Translations under genes and position numbers: made by a program
Shown here: positions 52,121 to 61,433 of the stretch, one piece after another
How the letters are laid out: every line of letters begins with the position of its first letter
How positions within the stretch are numbered: position 1 is the first letter of the stretch
NCBI RefSeq assembly: GCF_032121415.1
Contig: NZ_CP135079.1
Span: 248,001 to 312,000, forward strand
Source: Streptomyces parvus
Lineage (GTDB): Bacteria; Actinomycetota; Actinomycetes; Streptomycetales; Streptomycetaceae
Direction of reading: 5' to 3'
Length of the DNA stretch: 64,000 nucleotides
The notes under the pieces: model-generated
The model's database searches: none
What the model saw: the letters and a program-made list of their open reading frames with translations, nothing else
Told to the model about the DNA's origin: nothing

Positions 52121-53239
52121 TCAGCCGGACAGCGCAACGCCGGCGGTCAGCTCCAGTTCGTCGAAGCCGGCTCCGACGGACGGGCGGAGGCCGTCGCGGG
52201 TCCAGCGGCCCACGGCCGTCTCGGCGGTGATGCCGGGTCCGAAGCCGGCGATGAGTCCCTGCGCGGACTCGGCGGCCCCGCCGTCGTCGAAGAGCCTGGC
52301 CAGCGCGTCGAAGACGACGGAGCTGGCGATGTTGCCGCGTTCGGTGAGGGTGGCACGGCTGTAGCGGAACATCTCCGGCGGCAGCTTCAGGAAGTGGCAG
52401 AGGTCGTCCAGGATGCGCGGCCCGCCCGCGTGGACGATGAAGAAGTCCATGTCCGGGACGGACCAGCCGTGCAGGTCGACCAGGTTCTGGAGGACCGGGG
52501 CGAGCATCTCCATGGTGCCGGGGACGCGCTTGTCCAGCAGGAAGTGGAATCCGGTGTCGCGGACCGCGTAGGAGATCCAGTCCTCGGTGTCGGGCACCAG
52601 GTGCGAGCCGTTGCGCTCCAGCCGCATACCGGTGCCGCCCTGTCCCCGGACGACGGCGGCGGAGAGCGCGTCCCCGAAGAGCCCGTTGGAGAGCAGCGAG
52701 CCGACGCCGATGTCGGTGGGCTGGTAGCACAGCGAGCAGAACTCGCAGGAGACGATGAGGACGTTGGCCTCGGGGTAGGCCACACAGAAGTCGTGCGCGC
52801 GGTTGATGGCCGCGCCGCCCGCCGCACAGCCGAGCTGGGCGATGGGCAGTTGGCGGGTCTCGGGCCTGAAGCCCATGGTGTTGATGAGCCACGCGGTCAA
52901 TGAGGGCATCATGAAGCCCGTGCAGGAGACGTAGACGATCAGGTCGATCTCGGACGGGTCGGTCTCGGCGTGGGCGAGGGCCTGCCGGACGACGTCGGGC
53001 ACCCGCCTCTTCGCCTCGGTCTCGTACACCCGGTTGCGGAGCTCGAAGCCGGGGTGCTTCAGGGTCTCCTCGATGGGCTGCACGAGGTGCCGGGTCTGGA
53101 CGCCGGTGTTCCGGATGAGCCGCAGGACGAGCTCGCGCTGCGGGTGCCCGGCGTGGGTCTCGCGGGCCAGGTCCAGGGTCTGCTGCATCGTGATGACGTG
53201 CTCGGGCACAGCGATGGCGGGTCTGCACAGGGTCGCCAT
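52121..53239 (-). CDS. rppA: Type III polyketide synthase, 1,3,6,8-tetrahydroxynaphthalene synthase
   Basis: 372 residues; condenses five malonyl-CoA units to THN, which oxidizes to flaviolin and melanin-like pigments. Cys138 is in QLGCAAGGAA, His in FFIVHAGGPRILDD and Asn in TERGNIASS, the chalcone-synthase triad. The extra cysteine-rich region (SCEFCSLCYQ) is characteristic of RppA. It lies 34 bases downstream of a P450, with the P450 first, the reverse of the order reported for S. griseus rppA and its P450. ATG 53239. Confidence 0.92.
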   Translation of the reverse strand: MATLCRPAIAVPEHVITMQQTLDLARETHAGHPQRELVLRLIRNTGVQTRHLVQPIEETLKHPGFELRNRVYETEAKRRVPDVVRQALAHAETDPSEIDLIVYVSCTGFMMPSLTAWLINTMGFRPETRQLPIAQLGCAAGGAAINRAHDFCVAYPEANVLIVSCEFCSLCYQPTDIGVGSLLSNGLFGDALSAAVVRGQGGTGMRLERNGSHLVPDTEDWISYAVRDTGFHFLLDKRVPGTMEMLAPVLQNLVDLHGWSVPDMDFFIVHAGGPRILDDLCHFLKLPPEMFRYSRATLTERGNIASSVVFDALARLFDDGGAAESAQGLIAGFGPGITAETAVGRWTRDGLRPSVGAGFDELELTAGVALSG

Positions 53240-53273
53240 GGGTTCTCCTCGTATCTCGGAGCGGAGGCTCTCG

Positions 53274-54494
53274 TCACCAGGTGACGGGCAGAGCGAGCGG
53301 GTAGCGCCAGATGGACGTCGTGTTCCACTCGATGTCCTCGGGCGGCACGTCCAGACGCAGGGCCGGGAAGCGGGTCAGCAGGGTGGAGAAGGCCACTTCC
53401 AGCTCCATGGTGGCGAGCGGCGCGCCCAGGCAGTGGTGGGCGCCCCAGCCGAACGTCATATGGGGGATGGACGGGCGGTCGGGGTCCAGCTCGTCGGGGC
53501 GGTCGAACTTGGCGGCGTCCCGGTTGGCCGTCAGATAGGACACGTGGACCACGTCCCCGGCCTTGATGAGGACACCGGCGAGCTCCACGTCCTCCAGGGC
53601 GATGCGCGGGATGCCGACGCCCTTGCGGAAGGGGATGTGGCGCAGCAGCTCCTCCAGCGTGCGGGGCAGCCGCGCCGGTTCGGCCTGGAGGGAGTGGAGG
53701 AGTTCCGGGCGGGTGAGCAGGGTGTAGGCGATGTTGCCGAGCTGGTAGGTGGTGGTGTCCTGGCCGGTGATGAGCAGGACCATCGCCATGACGGCCAGTT
53801 CGTCGTCGTCCAGCAGTTCGGCGCCGTCCCGCGCGGTGGCCAGGGTGCTGATGAGGTCCTCGCCCGGGGAGCGGCGCCGGTCGGCGGTCAGCTCCTGGAA
53901 GTAGCCGCGCAGTTCCGCCTTGGCGCGTACGGCGTCCTGCTTGCCGGCGGCCCCGACGTTCATCATGGTCATGGCGTGGGCGCGGAGCCAGGGGCGGTCG
54001 GCCTCGGGGATGTCGAGCGCCTCGCAGATGGTGATCAGCGGCAGCGGCGAGGAGACCCGGGCGACGAAGTCGGCCGGTGCGCCCTCCTCGGCCATCTCGT
54101 CCAGCAGCCGGTCGACGACGCGCTGGGTCCCGCCCCGCATCTGCTCGACGCGGCGCGGGGTGAAGCTCTTGGCTACCAGGCTGCGGAGCCGGCTGCTGGC
54201 GGGCGGGTCCATGAGGTTGATGGACTCGGCCTGGACGATCGGCTCCGGGGTCATCCGGGGGAAGTCACGGCCGAGGACGGCGCTGCGGCTGAACCGCCGG
54301 TCGGTGGTGACCGTCCGGACGTCCTCGTAGCGGGTGACCAGCCAGGCCTCGCCCTCGCCGTACGCCATCCGGATACGGGACACCGGCTCCTCGGTCAGCA
54401 ACTGCCTGAGCTGGGGGTCGAACTCGAGCTGCTGTGCGTAGTCGAACGGGCAGGTCCGTACGGTTTCCTTGTGTCGCACCGAGGTGTTCTCCAC
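53274..54494 (-). CDS. Cytochrome P450, CYP158-like (flaviolin-coupling type)
   Basis: 406 residues. Heme ligand Cys355 is in FGWGAHHCLGAPLA; ExxR is in LEELLRHIPFRKG; the I-helix oxygen motif is ITGQDTTT. Together with the adjacent rppA this suggests oxidative coupling of flaviolin or THN, the role of CYP158A2 and P-450mel. GTG 54494 has GGGAGA at 7 bases. It is the first gene of a two-gene operon. Confidence 0.9.
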   Translation of the reverse strand: MENTSVRHKETVRTCPFDYAQQLEFDPQLRQLLTEEPVSRIRMAYGEGEAWLVTRYEDVRTVTTDRRFSRSAVLGRDFPRMTPEPIVQAESINLMDPPASSRLRSLVAKSFTPRRVEQMRGGTQRVVDRLLDEMAEEGAPADFVARVSSPLPLITICEALDIPEADRPWLRAHAMTMMNVGAAGKQDAVRAKAELRGYFQELTADRRRSPGEDLISTLATARDGAELLDDDELAVMAMVLLITGQDTTTYQLGNIAYTLLTRPELLHSLQAEPARLPRTLEELLRHIPFRKGVGIPRIALEDVELAGVLIKAGDVVHVSYLTANRDAAKFDRPDELDPDRPSIPHMTFGWGAHHCLGAPLATMELEVAFSTLLTRFPALRLDVPPEDIEWNTTSIWRYPLALPVTW

Positions 54495-54973
54495 CGAGGT
54501 TCTCCCAATGACCGCTTCGAGGAAGGGGGGCGTGCCGGAGCGGGACCCGGCACCAGACCTCCCCTCTGTCCCCCGTCACCCTCCGAAACATGCAGTCACG
54601 CTGCGCAGTCAGCCGATCAGAGGGGCGCACGCCCCGGCGCTCGGCGCCGGGCGTCTTGCAGGTGGGCAGAGCGGCGTCGTCCTTCTCGTTCCAGCGGAGA
54701 AGATCACCTGGTGCGGAACCGCTCGCGGCGGGCGGGGCGCATCCGGCCGGGGCAGGGCGTTTCGTTCGGCTCACACCCGGGGGGCGTGCGGGGTCCGTGA
54801 GCGCCCTCCGTCTGCCTCGACTCGACGTTTACGCGAGAGGGGGTACGTCCTTCAGGTGAAGGGATCACCGCTTTCGCCGTGTACACCGCCGCCCGGCCGG
54901 AGAGTGGGTGGGCCGGCCCGGCAACCGGGCCGTGGCCGGCGGAACGTGACGTGCGGAGAAGGGTGACGGATTC
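54495..54973. other. Divergent intergenic region upstream of P450 and EF-hand genes
   Basis: 479 bases without a supported gene; the frames seen here overlap each other and lack ribosome sites. It must contain both promoters. ACGCCCCGGCGC with its near-complement (54630-54653) forms a hairpin. A GTTT...GGGTAC pair near 54829-54849 looks SigB-like but the spacing of 10 bases is too short. Confidence 0.45.
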
Positions 54974-55507
54974 ATGGGCACTGAGGCCACCAGGCGGGTC
55001 GCGCTCGTTTTCTCCCTGTTCGACGCCAATGCCAACGGCGTCCTGGAGCAGGACGACTTCGATCTCATGGCCGAGCGGGTCGTCCGAGAGGCGCACGCGT
55101 CGGACCGGGCGGCGAAGGACGCGATGCGCGCGGCGTTCAGGCGGTACTGGACGACCCTGCTGACCGAGCTGGACGCCGACGGGAACGGCGAGATCAGCTT
55201 CGAGGAGTTCACGGCGTGCGTGCTGTCGCCGGAACGGTTCGACGCCACCATCGCCGTGTTCGCCGAGGCGCTGGCAGCCCTGGGCGACCCGGACGGCGAC
55301 GGGCTGATCGAGCGCCCCCTGTTCATGGCGCTGATGCGGGCCATCGGGTTCGAGCCCGAGAACGTCGACGCGCTCTTCGACGCCTTCGAGCCGACGGACG
55401 GTGACCGGATCCGGGTGGAGACATGGGTCGCCGGGATCAAGGACTACTACGCCCCGGGCAAGGCCGGCATCCCCGGGGACCACCTGGTCGTCGGCACCGC
55501 GGTCTGA
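54974..55507 (+). CDS. EF-hand calcium-binding protein (calerythrin-like)
   Basis: 177 residues with three clear EF-hand loops: DANANGVLEQDD (about 17-28), DADGNGEISFEE (about 67-78) and DPDGDGLIERPL (about 106-117); a fourth (EPTDGDRIRVET) is partly eroded. No signal peptide, so cytosolic. It resembles calerythrin and CabA-type calcium buffers of actinomycetes, which may buffer or sense calcium. ATG 54974 follows GAGAAGGGTG. Single gene closed by a strong hairpin. Confidence 0.9.
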   Translation: MGTEATRRVALVFSLFDANANGVLEQDDFDLMAERVVREAHASDRAAKDAMRAAFRRYWTTLLTELDADGNGEISFEEFTACVLSPERFDATIAVFAEALAALGDPDGDGLIERPLFMALMRAIGFEPENVDALFDAFEPTDGDRIRVETWVAGIKDYYAPGKAGIPGDHLVVGTAV

Positions 55508-55508
55508 A

Positions 55509-55542
55509 CGTCCGCCTCCGGGAGGGATGAGGGAGGCGGACG
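55509..55542. terminator. Bidirectional terminator after the EF-hand gene
   Basis: CGTCCGCCTCC (55509-55519) and GGAGGCGGACG (55532-55542) form an 11-bp perfect stem with a 12-base loop in the gap between two convergent genes. Confidence 0.72.
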
Positions 55543-55594
55543 CCCCGCACTCCCGGGGGCTCGGGCGTCCCGTCGCGGCCCGCCCGTCAGCAGG

Positions 55595-56011
55595 TCAGCC
55601 CGTCAGCAGGTCCGGGTTGCCCGCCAGCGCGGCCAGGCGGCCCTGCGGGTCCGGGACGAGGCGGCGTTCGGTCAGGTCGAGGACGCCGGCCACTCCGGTG
55701 ATCTCCGCGGCCACCGTGCCGTCCTCCTTGAGGATCTGCTGCTCCAGGGTGAAGGTCTTGCCCGTGCCGTAGGCGAACCGGCAGGTGACCCGTACGCGCT
55801 CGCCGCCGCGCAGCTCGCGGCGGTACTTGACCGTCACCTCCAGTTGCACCGGGCCGACTCCGTCGGCCAGCAGCTTCTCCTGGGGCAGTCCGGCGGCGCG
55901 CAGCAGTTCCCAGCGGGCGTGCTCCGCGTACTGGAGGTAGACGGCCTGGTTCAGGTGGCCCTGGGTGTCGAGTTCGTAGCCGCGCACGGTCACGTCAACG
56001 GAGAAGGTCAT
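55595..56011 (-). CDS. Hot-dog fold acyl-CoA thioesterase
   Basis: 138 residues. The 4-hydroxybenzoyl-CoA thioesterase-type motif is at the N-terminus: VRGYELDTQGHLNQAVYLQYAEHARWELL, with the Asp or His-Asn pair that activates water. The rest (VKYRRELRGGERVRVTCRF; EQQILKEDGTVAAEITGVAGVLDL) is the typical sheet. Acyl-CoA specificity is not predictable. ATG 56011 begins the conserved fold; the open frame upstream has no ribosome site. Confidence 0.87.
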   Translation of the reverse strand: MTFSVDVTVRGYELDTQGHLNQAVYLQYAEHARWELLRAAGLPQEKLLADGVGPVQLEVTVKYRRELRGGERVRVTCRFAYGTGKTFTLEQQILKEDGTVAAEITGVAGVLDLTERRLVPDPQGRLAALAGNPDLLTG

Positions 56012-56211
56012 GACCGTGCGAACGCCTGGGCCCGGCCGTCCATTCCGGGGCCGGACCCGCGTGCCGGATCCCTTTACGCACCTGTCATGCACCGGTAACT
56101 TCCTCCCCCGCAAGGGATTGCAGCAACATTCCGGCAGAGCTTGCCGCCGGATCGTGTTCACTCACCGAACCCCGAGGCGCGTCAGGGTTCTCCCCTCCCC
56201 TGGAGACACGT

Positions 56212-58187
56212 ATGAGACGCACTCCTCACCGGCTGCTGCGCGGTCCGCTCGCGGCTGCCGTGGCAGCGGCCGGGCTGCTGGGACTCCTCACCGCCGTACC
56301 GCAAGCGCGTCCCGCCCCGACGAGCGAACCCGTCGCCTCCTCCTCCGCCGCCGAGACCACGGCGACCGTCTTCTACTCCGCGAAGACCCGCGACTGGTCG
56401 GCCTACTACCTGCACTACTCCCCCGACGGCGGCTCCTGGACCAACGTCCCCGGCACCCGGATGGAGGCCGCCTGCGCCGGCTGGGCCAAGTTGACGGTCC
56501 CGCTCGGGGGGCGGGCGGACTGAGAGCGGCCTTCACCAACGGCTCGGGCACCTGGGACAACAACGCGGGCAGGAACTACGACCTCGGCACCGGGAACATC
56601 ACGGTCCAGGAGGGGACCGTGGCGCACAGCGACCCCTGCGCGGGTGGGGGCCCTGAGGAGGCCGACGGCCCGAACACGGCCTCCGTCTACTACGCGACCT
56701 CAACCGTCGGCTGGTCCACCGTCAATCTCCACTACCGCCCCCACGGGGGAGCGTGGACGGCCGTCCCCGGCATCGGCATGGAAGCCGCCTGTACGGGCTG
56801 GGTGAAGCGTACGGTCGACCTCGCGACCGCCACCGGCCTCCAGGCCGCGTTCAACAACGGCAACGGGGTCTGGGACAACGACAACGGCGGCGACTACACC
56901 TTGGCGGCCGGGCTCACCACGGTGAAGGACCGCAGGGTGACGGCCTCGGCGAAGGACCCGTGTACTGCCGAGGAACCGGACACCGAGGCGCCGTCCGCAC
57001 CCACCGCGGTGAAGGCCGCCGCCGACGGGGTGGCCGTCGTGGTCACATGGGAGCCCGCCACGGACGACCGGAGCGTGACGAAGTATCAGGTCACCAGGGC
57101 CGGTGGGACGAAGGGCACGGTGGTCACCGACACCGCCTCGACCGTCCTCTCCGACACGGGGCTTGAGTCCGGCACCGCCTACCGCTACACCGTCCGGGCC
57201 GTCGACGCCGCCGGGAACGTGTCGGCCGAGTCCGTCCCGGCCTCCGTCACCACCGGTGAGAAGCCCACCGCCCCGGCCACCGGCACACCGCTGGGCACCG
57301 ACCCCCGGAAGGACCCGATCTACTTCGTGCTCACCGCCCGCTTCGACGACGGTGACTCCACGAACAACCGGGGCGGCAGCCAGCACGAGAAGTCCGGCAA
57401 CGCCGCCGACGACGACCTCCGGGATGAACATCATCGACATGCGGATGCACATGAACTTCGGTGACGCTGACAACGCGTTCCACAACGGCAAGGACTCCGA
57501 CGACGCGACCAACGACCCCACGTACAACGGCGTCTACGTCGACAGCCACGGCTACGGCCCCAACAAGAGCAGCGAGCGCTACACCGGCGGTACGGACGCC
57601 TGGGCCGAGAACATGTCGCTGATGTGGACCTTCCGGGGCATCCCGACGCTCTACTACGGCTCCGAGATCGAGTTCCAGAAGGGGATGAAGATCGACTGCG
57701 GCCCGACGTGTCCGCTGGCGACGACCGGGCGGGCCCATTTCGGGGACCACCTGGCCGGTGACGTGACGGCCTCGGACTTCGGCAAGGTCTCCTCCGCCAC
57801 CGGCAAGGTCGCCGACACCCTGGCCGCCCCGCTCGCCCGCCACCTCCAGCGGCTCAACGAGATCCGACCGGCCGTGCCCGCGCCCAGATGGGCCAGTACT
57901 CCACGGAGGGCATCAGTGGCTCCATGGCGTACAAGCGCCGCTACACCGACGCGGCGACCGGCACGGACAGCTTCGCGCTGGTGACGGTATCCGGGAGCGC
58001 CACCTACACCGGCATCCCGAACGGCACGTACAAGGACGCCGTCACGGGCGGCACCGAGGAGTTCACCACGGGCATCCTCACGGTCCCGGCCCCCGGCAAG
58101 GGCAATCTGCGCGTGTACGTCCTGGACCTCGGCGGAAGGAACGCCGCGCCGGGGAAGATCGGCGCGGCGGGGCCGTACCTGAAGTAG
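56212..58187 (+). pseudogene. Degraded secreted alpha-amylase (GH13) with two starch-binding domains
   Basis: Starts intact at ATG 56212 with a signal peptide, then a first CBM25-like domain (VFYSAKTRDWSAYYLHYS) whose frame breaks near 56515 within a G-run. In the next frame it continues with TNGSGTWDNN, a second CBM25 domain, a fibronectin III domain and the start of the GH13 domain (IYFVLTARFDDGDS). Near 57420 it jumps to GMNIIDMRMHMNFGDADNAF, so most of the (beta/alpha)8 barrel, including two catalytic regions, is missing. A further frameshift near 57885 shifts the C-terminal domain, which ends at 58187. It cannot make a working amylase. Confidence 0.82.
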
Positions 58188-58212
58188 CCGGCCCGGCCGC
58201 CCGGATGCGCGC

Positions 58213-59277
58213 CTACCGGGCCCGCAGGTGCGGGAAGCGCCATTCGGTGCGGCTGTGCAGGACGGTTCCGGGGCGCAGCACCGTGCTCGGGTGGCCGGGG
58301 CGGTTGGGTGAGTCCGGGAGGTGCTGGGTCTCCAGGCAGAGGGAGCCGTGGCGCTGGTGGCGGCGGCCGGTGCCGTCGGTGAACGCGCCGTCGAGCTGGT
58401 TGGCGGTGTAGACCTGGAGGCCCGGTTCGGTGGTCCACAGCTCCAGGGTGCGCCGGTCGCCGGGGGCAGAGAGGCGGGCGGCGCGGCGCAGGGTGCCGGG
58501 GGCCGCGGGGCGCAGGATCCAGCAGTGGTCGTAGCCGCCGGCCTGGTCCAGTTGGGTGTCCGGGTGGTCGAGGCGTTCGCCGATGCGGTGGGGGGTGGTG
58601 AGGTCGAAGGGGGTGCCGGCCACCGGGGCGGGCGGGCCTTCGGGGATGGAGCCGGCGTCGACGGGGAGGTAGGCGTCGGCGTCGACCTGGAGGGTGTGGC
58701 CGAGGATGTCGTCGTCGCCGAGGTTGAGGTAGGAGTGGTTGGTGAGGTTGACGACGGTGGGCCGGTCGGTGGCGGCCGTGTAGTCGACGGCGAGGGTGCC
58801 GGTGGTGTCCAGGGTGTAGGTGGCGGTGACGTCGAGCGCTCCGGGGAAGCCCATGTCGCCGTCGGGGCTGTGCAGGGTGAGCCTGAGGACGGCGGCGGTG
58901 CCGGTGCGGTGCCCGGTGGCCTCCCAGATCTTGGTGTGGAAGCCGTCGGGGCCGCCGTGCAGGGCGTGGCCGCGGTCGTTGGCGGGGATGTGGTGCGGGG
59001 TGCCGTCGAGGGTGAAGCGGCCGTGGGCGATGCGGTTGGCGTACCGGCCGACGATCGCCCCGAAGTACGGGTTCTTGTCGGCGTAGTCGTCGAGCGCGGG
59101 CAGCGAGCGGACGACGGGGCCGGGTTCGCCCGCGGTGTCCGGCACGGTGAGGCTGTGCAGGACACCGCCGTAGGTGAGGATCTCGGCCCGGACGCCGGTG
59201 CCGGAGTCGAGGGTCCAGAGGTCGGTCTCGCTCTGCCCGTGGGCGCGGCCGAACGGTTTGCGGTGCACGGTGGGCAT
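58213..59277 (-). CDS. galM: Aldose 1-epimerase (galactose mutarotase)
   Basis: 354 residues. Interconverts anomers of galactose, glucose or arabinose. The catalytic His is in LTNHSYLNL (general acid), the second His in RGHALHGGPDGFH, and the catalytic Glu lies in the C-terminal ELWTTEPGLQVYTANQLDG region. ATG 59277 follows an AAGGAACTC stretch. Last gene of a sugar operon with a LacI regulator and an ABC importer; the mutarotase would process the imported sugar. Confidence 0.9.
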   Translation of the reverse strand: MPTVHRKPFGRAHGQSETDLWTLDSGTGVRAEILTYGGVLHSLTVPDTAGEPGPVVRSLPALDDYADKNPYFGAIVGRYANRIAHGRFTLDGTPHHIPANDRGHALHGGPDGFHTKIWEATGHRTGTAAVLRLTLHSPDGDMGFPGALDVTATYTLDTTGTLAVDYTAATDRPTVVNLTNHSYLNLGDDDILGHTLQVDADAYLPVDAGSIPEGPPAPVAGTPFDLTTPHRIGERLDHPDTQLDQAGGYDHCWILRPAAPGTLRRAARLSAPGDRRTLELWTTEPGLQVYTANQLDGAFTDGTGRRHQRHGSLCLETQHLPDSPNRPGHPSTVLRPGTVLHSRTEWRFPHLRAR

Positions 59278-59308
59278 GAGGAGTTCCTTGGGGGTGCGGA
59301 AGGGGCCG

Positions 59309-60340
59309 CTAGCGGGCCGGACCGGAGGCGTCGCGCGGCGTGGTGGATTCGCGGGCGACGAGGCGGTAGCCGGGGCGGGGCCGTCGGGGTTCGGCTACCG
59401 GGGTGCCGGCGAGGCGTTCGACGAGGCTGTCGACGGCGAGCCGGGCGATGGCCGCCTTGTCCGGCGCGATGGTGGTGAGGGTGGTGGCCCCGTACCGGCT
59501 CTCCTCGATGTCGTCGAAGCCGACGACGGCGATGTCCTCCGGGATGGTGAGGCCGCGTTCGGTGATGGTGCGCATGGCCCCGATCGCGATCAGGTCGTTG
59601 TACGCGAACACGGCGTCGGGGCGTTCGCCCCGGTCGAGGAGGGAGGCCATCGCGGCGGCCCCGTCCTCGCGGCCGTAGCCGTCGGTGACGACGATCAGGG
59701 ACTCGTCGGGGGTGATGCCGGAGGCGGCCAGCTCCTCGCGCCAGCCGCGCAGCCGGAGGTGGGCGGGCTGGCGCTCCCGGCCGGTGCGGGAGCCAAGGAA
59801 GGCGATACGCCGGTGGCCCAGCGCGATGAGGTGGGCGACGGCCTCGCGGGCGGCGGCCACGTTGTCGATGGCGATGTGGTCGTACGGGGCCTCGTACTCG
59901 CGTTCGCCGAGCAGCACCAGCGGCGCGGTCTCGGTGCGGGCCATCAGGTCCTCGGTCTCCAGGTGGATGGGGCTGAGGATGAGCCCGTCGATGACATGGG
60001 AGCGGAACCCCTGGCAGACCAGCAGCTCCTTCTCGCGCTGGCCCGCCGTGTGGTCGACCAGGACGGTGTAGTCGTGCCGGGCCGCCGCGTCGACGACCTC
60101 ACCCGCCAGCTCCGCGAAGTACGGGTTGCCGAACTCGGGGACGGCCAGCGCGATGATGCCCGTGCGGCCCTTGCGCAGATGGCGGGCGGTGAGGTTCGGC
60201 CGGTAGCCGAGCTCGTCGATCGCCTGCTGCACCTTGGCCCGCATCTTCGGGGTGACGTGCTGGTAGTTGTTGACCACGTTCGACACGGTCTTGATGGACA
60301 CGCCCGCCCGTTGAGCTACGTCCTTGAGGCTGACGCCCAC
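59309..60340 (-). CDS. LacI family regulator of the sugar operon
   Basis: 343 residues. HTH: VGVSLKDVAQRAGVSIKTVSNVVNNYQHVTPKMRAKVQQAIDELGYRPN (read in pieces here). The sugar-binding domain contains NPYFAELAGEVVDAAARHDY, LALGHRRIAFLGS and VVGFDDIEESRYGATTLTTI. GTG 60340 has AAGGAG 5 bases upstream, which decides the start over the open frame beginning at 60433. It sits between permease and mutarotase genes and most likely represses this transporter. Confidence 0.9.
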   Translation of the reverse strand: MGVSLKDVAQRAGVSIKTVSNVVNNYQHVTPKMRAKVQQAIDELGYRPNLTARHLRKGRTGIIALAVPEFGNPYFAELAGEVVDAAARHDYTVLVDHTAGQREKELLVCQGFRSHVIDGLILSPIHLETEDLMARTETAPLVLLGEREYEAPYDHIAIDNVAAAREAVAHLIALGHRRIAFLGSRTGRERQPAHLRLRGWREELAASGITPDESLIVVTDGYGREDGAAAMASLLDRGERPDAVFAYNDLIAIGAMRTITERGLTIPEDIAVVGFDDIEESRYGATTLTTIAPDKAAIARLAVDSLVERLAGTPVAEPRRPRPGYRLVARESTTPRDASGPAR

Positions 60341-60383
60341 GGCACTCCTTGTACTTGGTTCGACTCGGCCCGATCCGTACGGC

Positions 60384-61433
60384 TCAGGTGGTTCTCCGGC
60401 TGCGTGCGAGGTAACGCTGCGCCACGACGACAACGATAAGGAAGCCGCCGCTGACCACCGACTGGTACGAGGAGTTGAGCGAGCCGATCTGGTTGATCAG
60501 GTTCTGGATCACGGCGAGCAGCAGGACACCCCAGAGGGTGCCGCTGACCGAGCCCGCACCGCCGATGAGGAGCGTGCCGCCGATGACGACGGCGGAGATC
60601 GCGTCCAGCTCCATGCCGACCCCGACGATGGTGACACCGGAGGAGAGGCGGGCGGCGTTCAGCGCTCCGGCGAGTCCCGCGAGCAGCCCGCTGAGGGTGT
60701 AGACGAGGATCTTCGTCCGGGCGACGGGCAGCCCCATCAGGGTGGCCGCGTCGCTGCTGCCGCCGACCGCGAACAGCGTCTGCCCGAACGAGGTCCGCTG
60801 GAGAAGGACGCCGCCCGCCCCGAAGAGGGCCAGCGCGATGAGGACCGGGTGGCCGAAGCCCCAGACGCTGCCCTGGCCCAGCTCGGCGAAGGCGGAGTCC
60901 TTGGGCACCAGGTAGGTGGTGGCCCCCTCGTCGGTGAAGGCGAGCAGCATGCCGCGCGCCGCGAGGAGACTGGCCAGCGTGACGATGAAGGGGGCCATGT
61001 TGGCGCGGGCGATGAGCACCCCGTTTACCAGGCCGATCGCACCGCAGACCACCAGGGGGACGAGCAGGGCGGCGAGGAAGCCCCACTGCGAGGCCCAGGC
61101 GGCGAGGACGCCGCCGAGGGCGAAGACGGAGCCGACGGAGAGGTCGATACCGCCGGTGATGATGACGAGGGTCATGCCGAGCGCGACGATCGCCAGGAAC
61201 GAGGCCTGGACGGTGACGCCGCGGGCGTTGTCGAGGCTGGCGAACGTCGGGTAGACGAACGAGGCGATGAGGATCACGGTCAGCAGGACCGCGAGGACGC
61301 CCTGGCGCTGGACGAGTTCCCCGATGCGGGATCCGGTGGAGCGCTCGGGACGGGGTTCGGGGCGCGAGGGAGCGCTCTTGAGGGGCGCCGGGGCCTTCGC
61401 CGCGGGCACGGTGGCCGGTGTGGTCTTGTTCAT
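60384..61433 (-). CDS. Sugar ABC transporter permease (YjfF/RbsC-like)
   Basis: 349 residues with about nine membrane helices after a Pro/Ser-rich N-terminal tail (1-35). The CUT2-family motifs GMTLVIITGGIDLSVGSVFAL and GLLAGLAGALNAARL plus IGGTLLIGGAGSVSGTLWGVLLLAV identify an RbsC-type permease. Order next to a second permease and double ATPase resembles ytfRT-yjfF (galactofuranose or related). ATG 61433 overlaps the previous permease stop by 4 bases. Confidence 0.87.
   Translation of the reverse strand: MNKTTPATVPAAKAPAPLKSAPSRPEPRPERSTGSRIGELVQRQGVLAVLLTVILIASFVYPTFASLDNARGVTVQASFLAIVALGMTLVIITGGIDLSVGSVFALGGVLAAWASQWGFLAALLVPLVVCGAIGLVNGVLIARANMAPFIVTLASLLAARGMLLAFTDEGATTYLVPKDSAFAELGQGSVWGFGHPVLIALALFGAGGVLLQRTSFGQTLFAVGGSSDAATLMGLPVARTKILVYTLSGLLAGLAGALNAARLSSGVTIVGVGMELDAISAVVIGGTLLIGGAGSVSGTLWGVLLLAVIQNLINQIGSLNSSYQSVVSGGFLIVVVVAQRYLARSRRTT

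Noticed and set aside
54829..54849. SigB-type promoter (GTTT...GGGTAC) before the EF-hand gene
   Set aside because: The spacer is only about 10 bases; the consensus needs 14-16.
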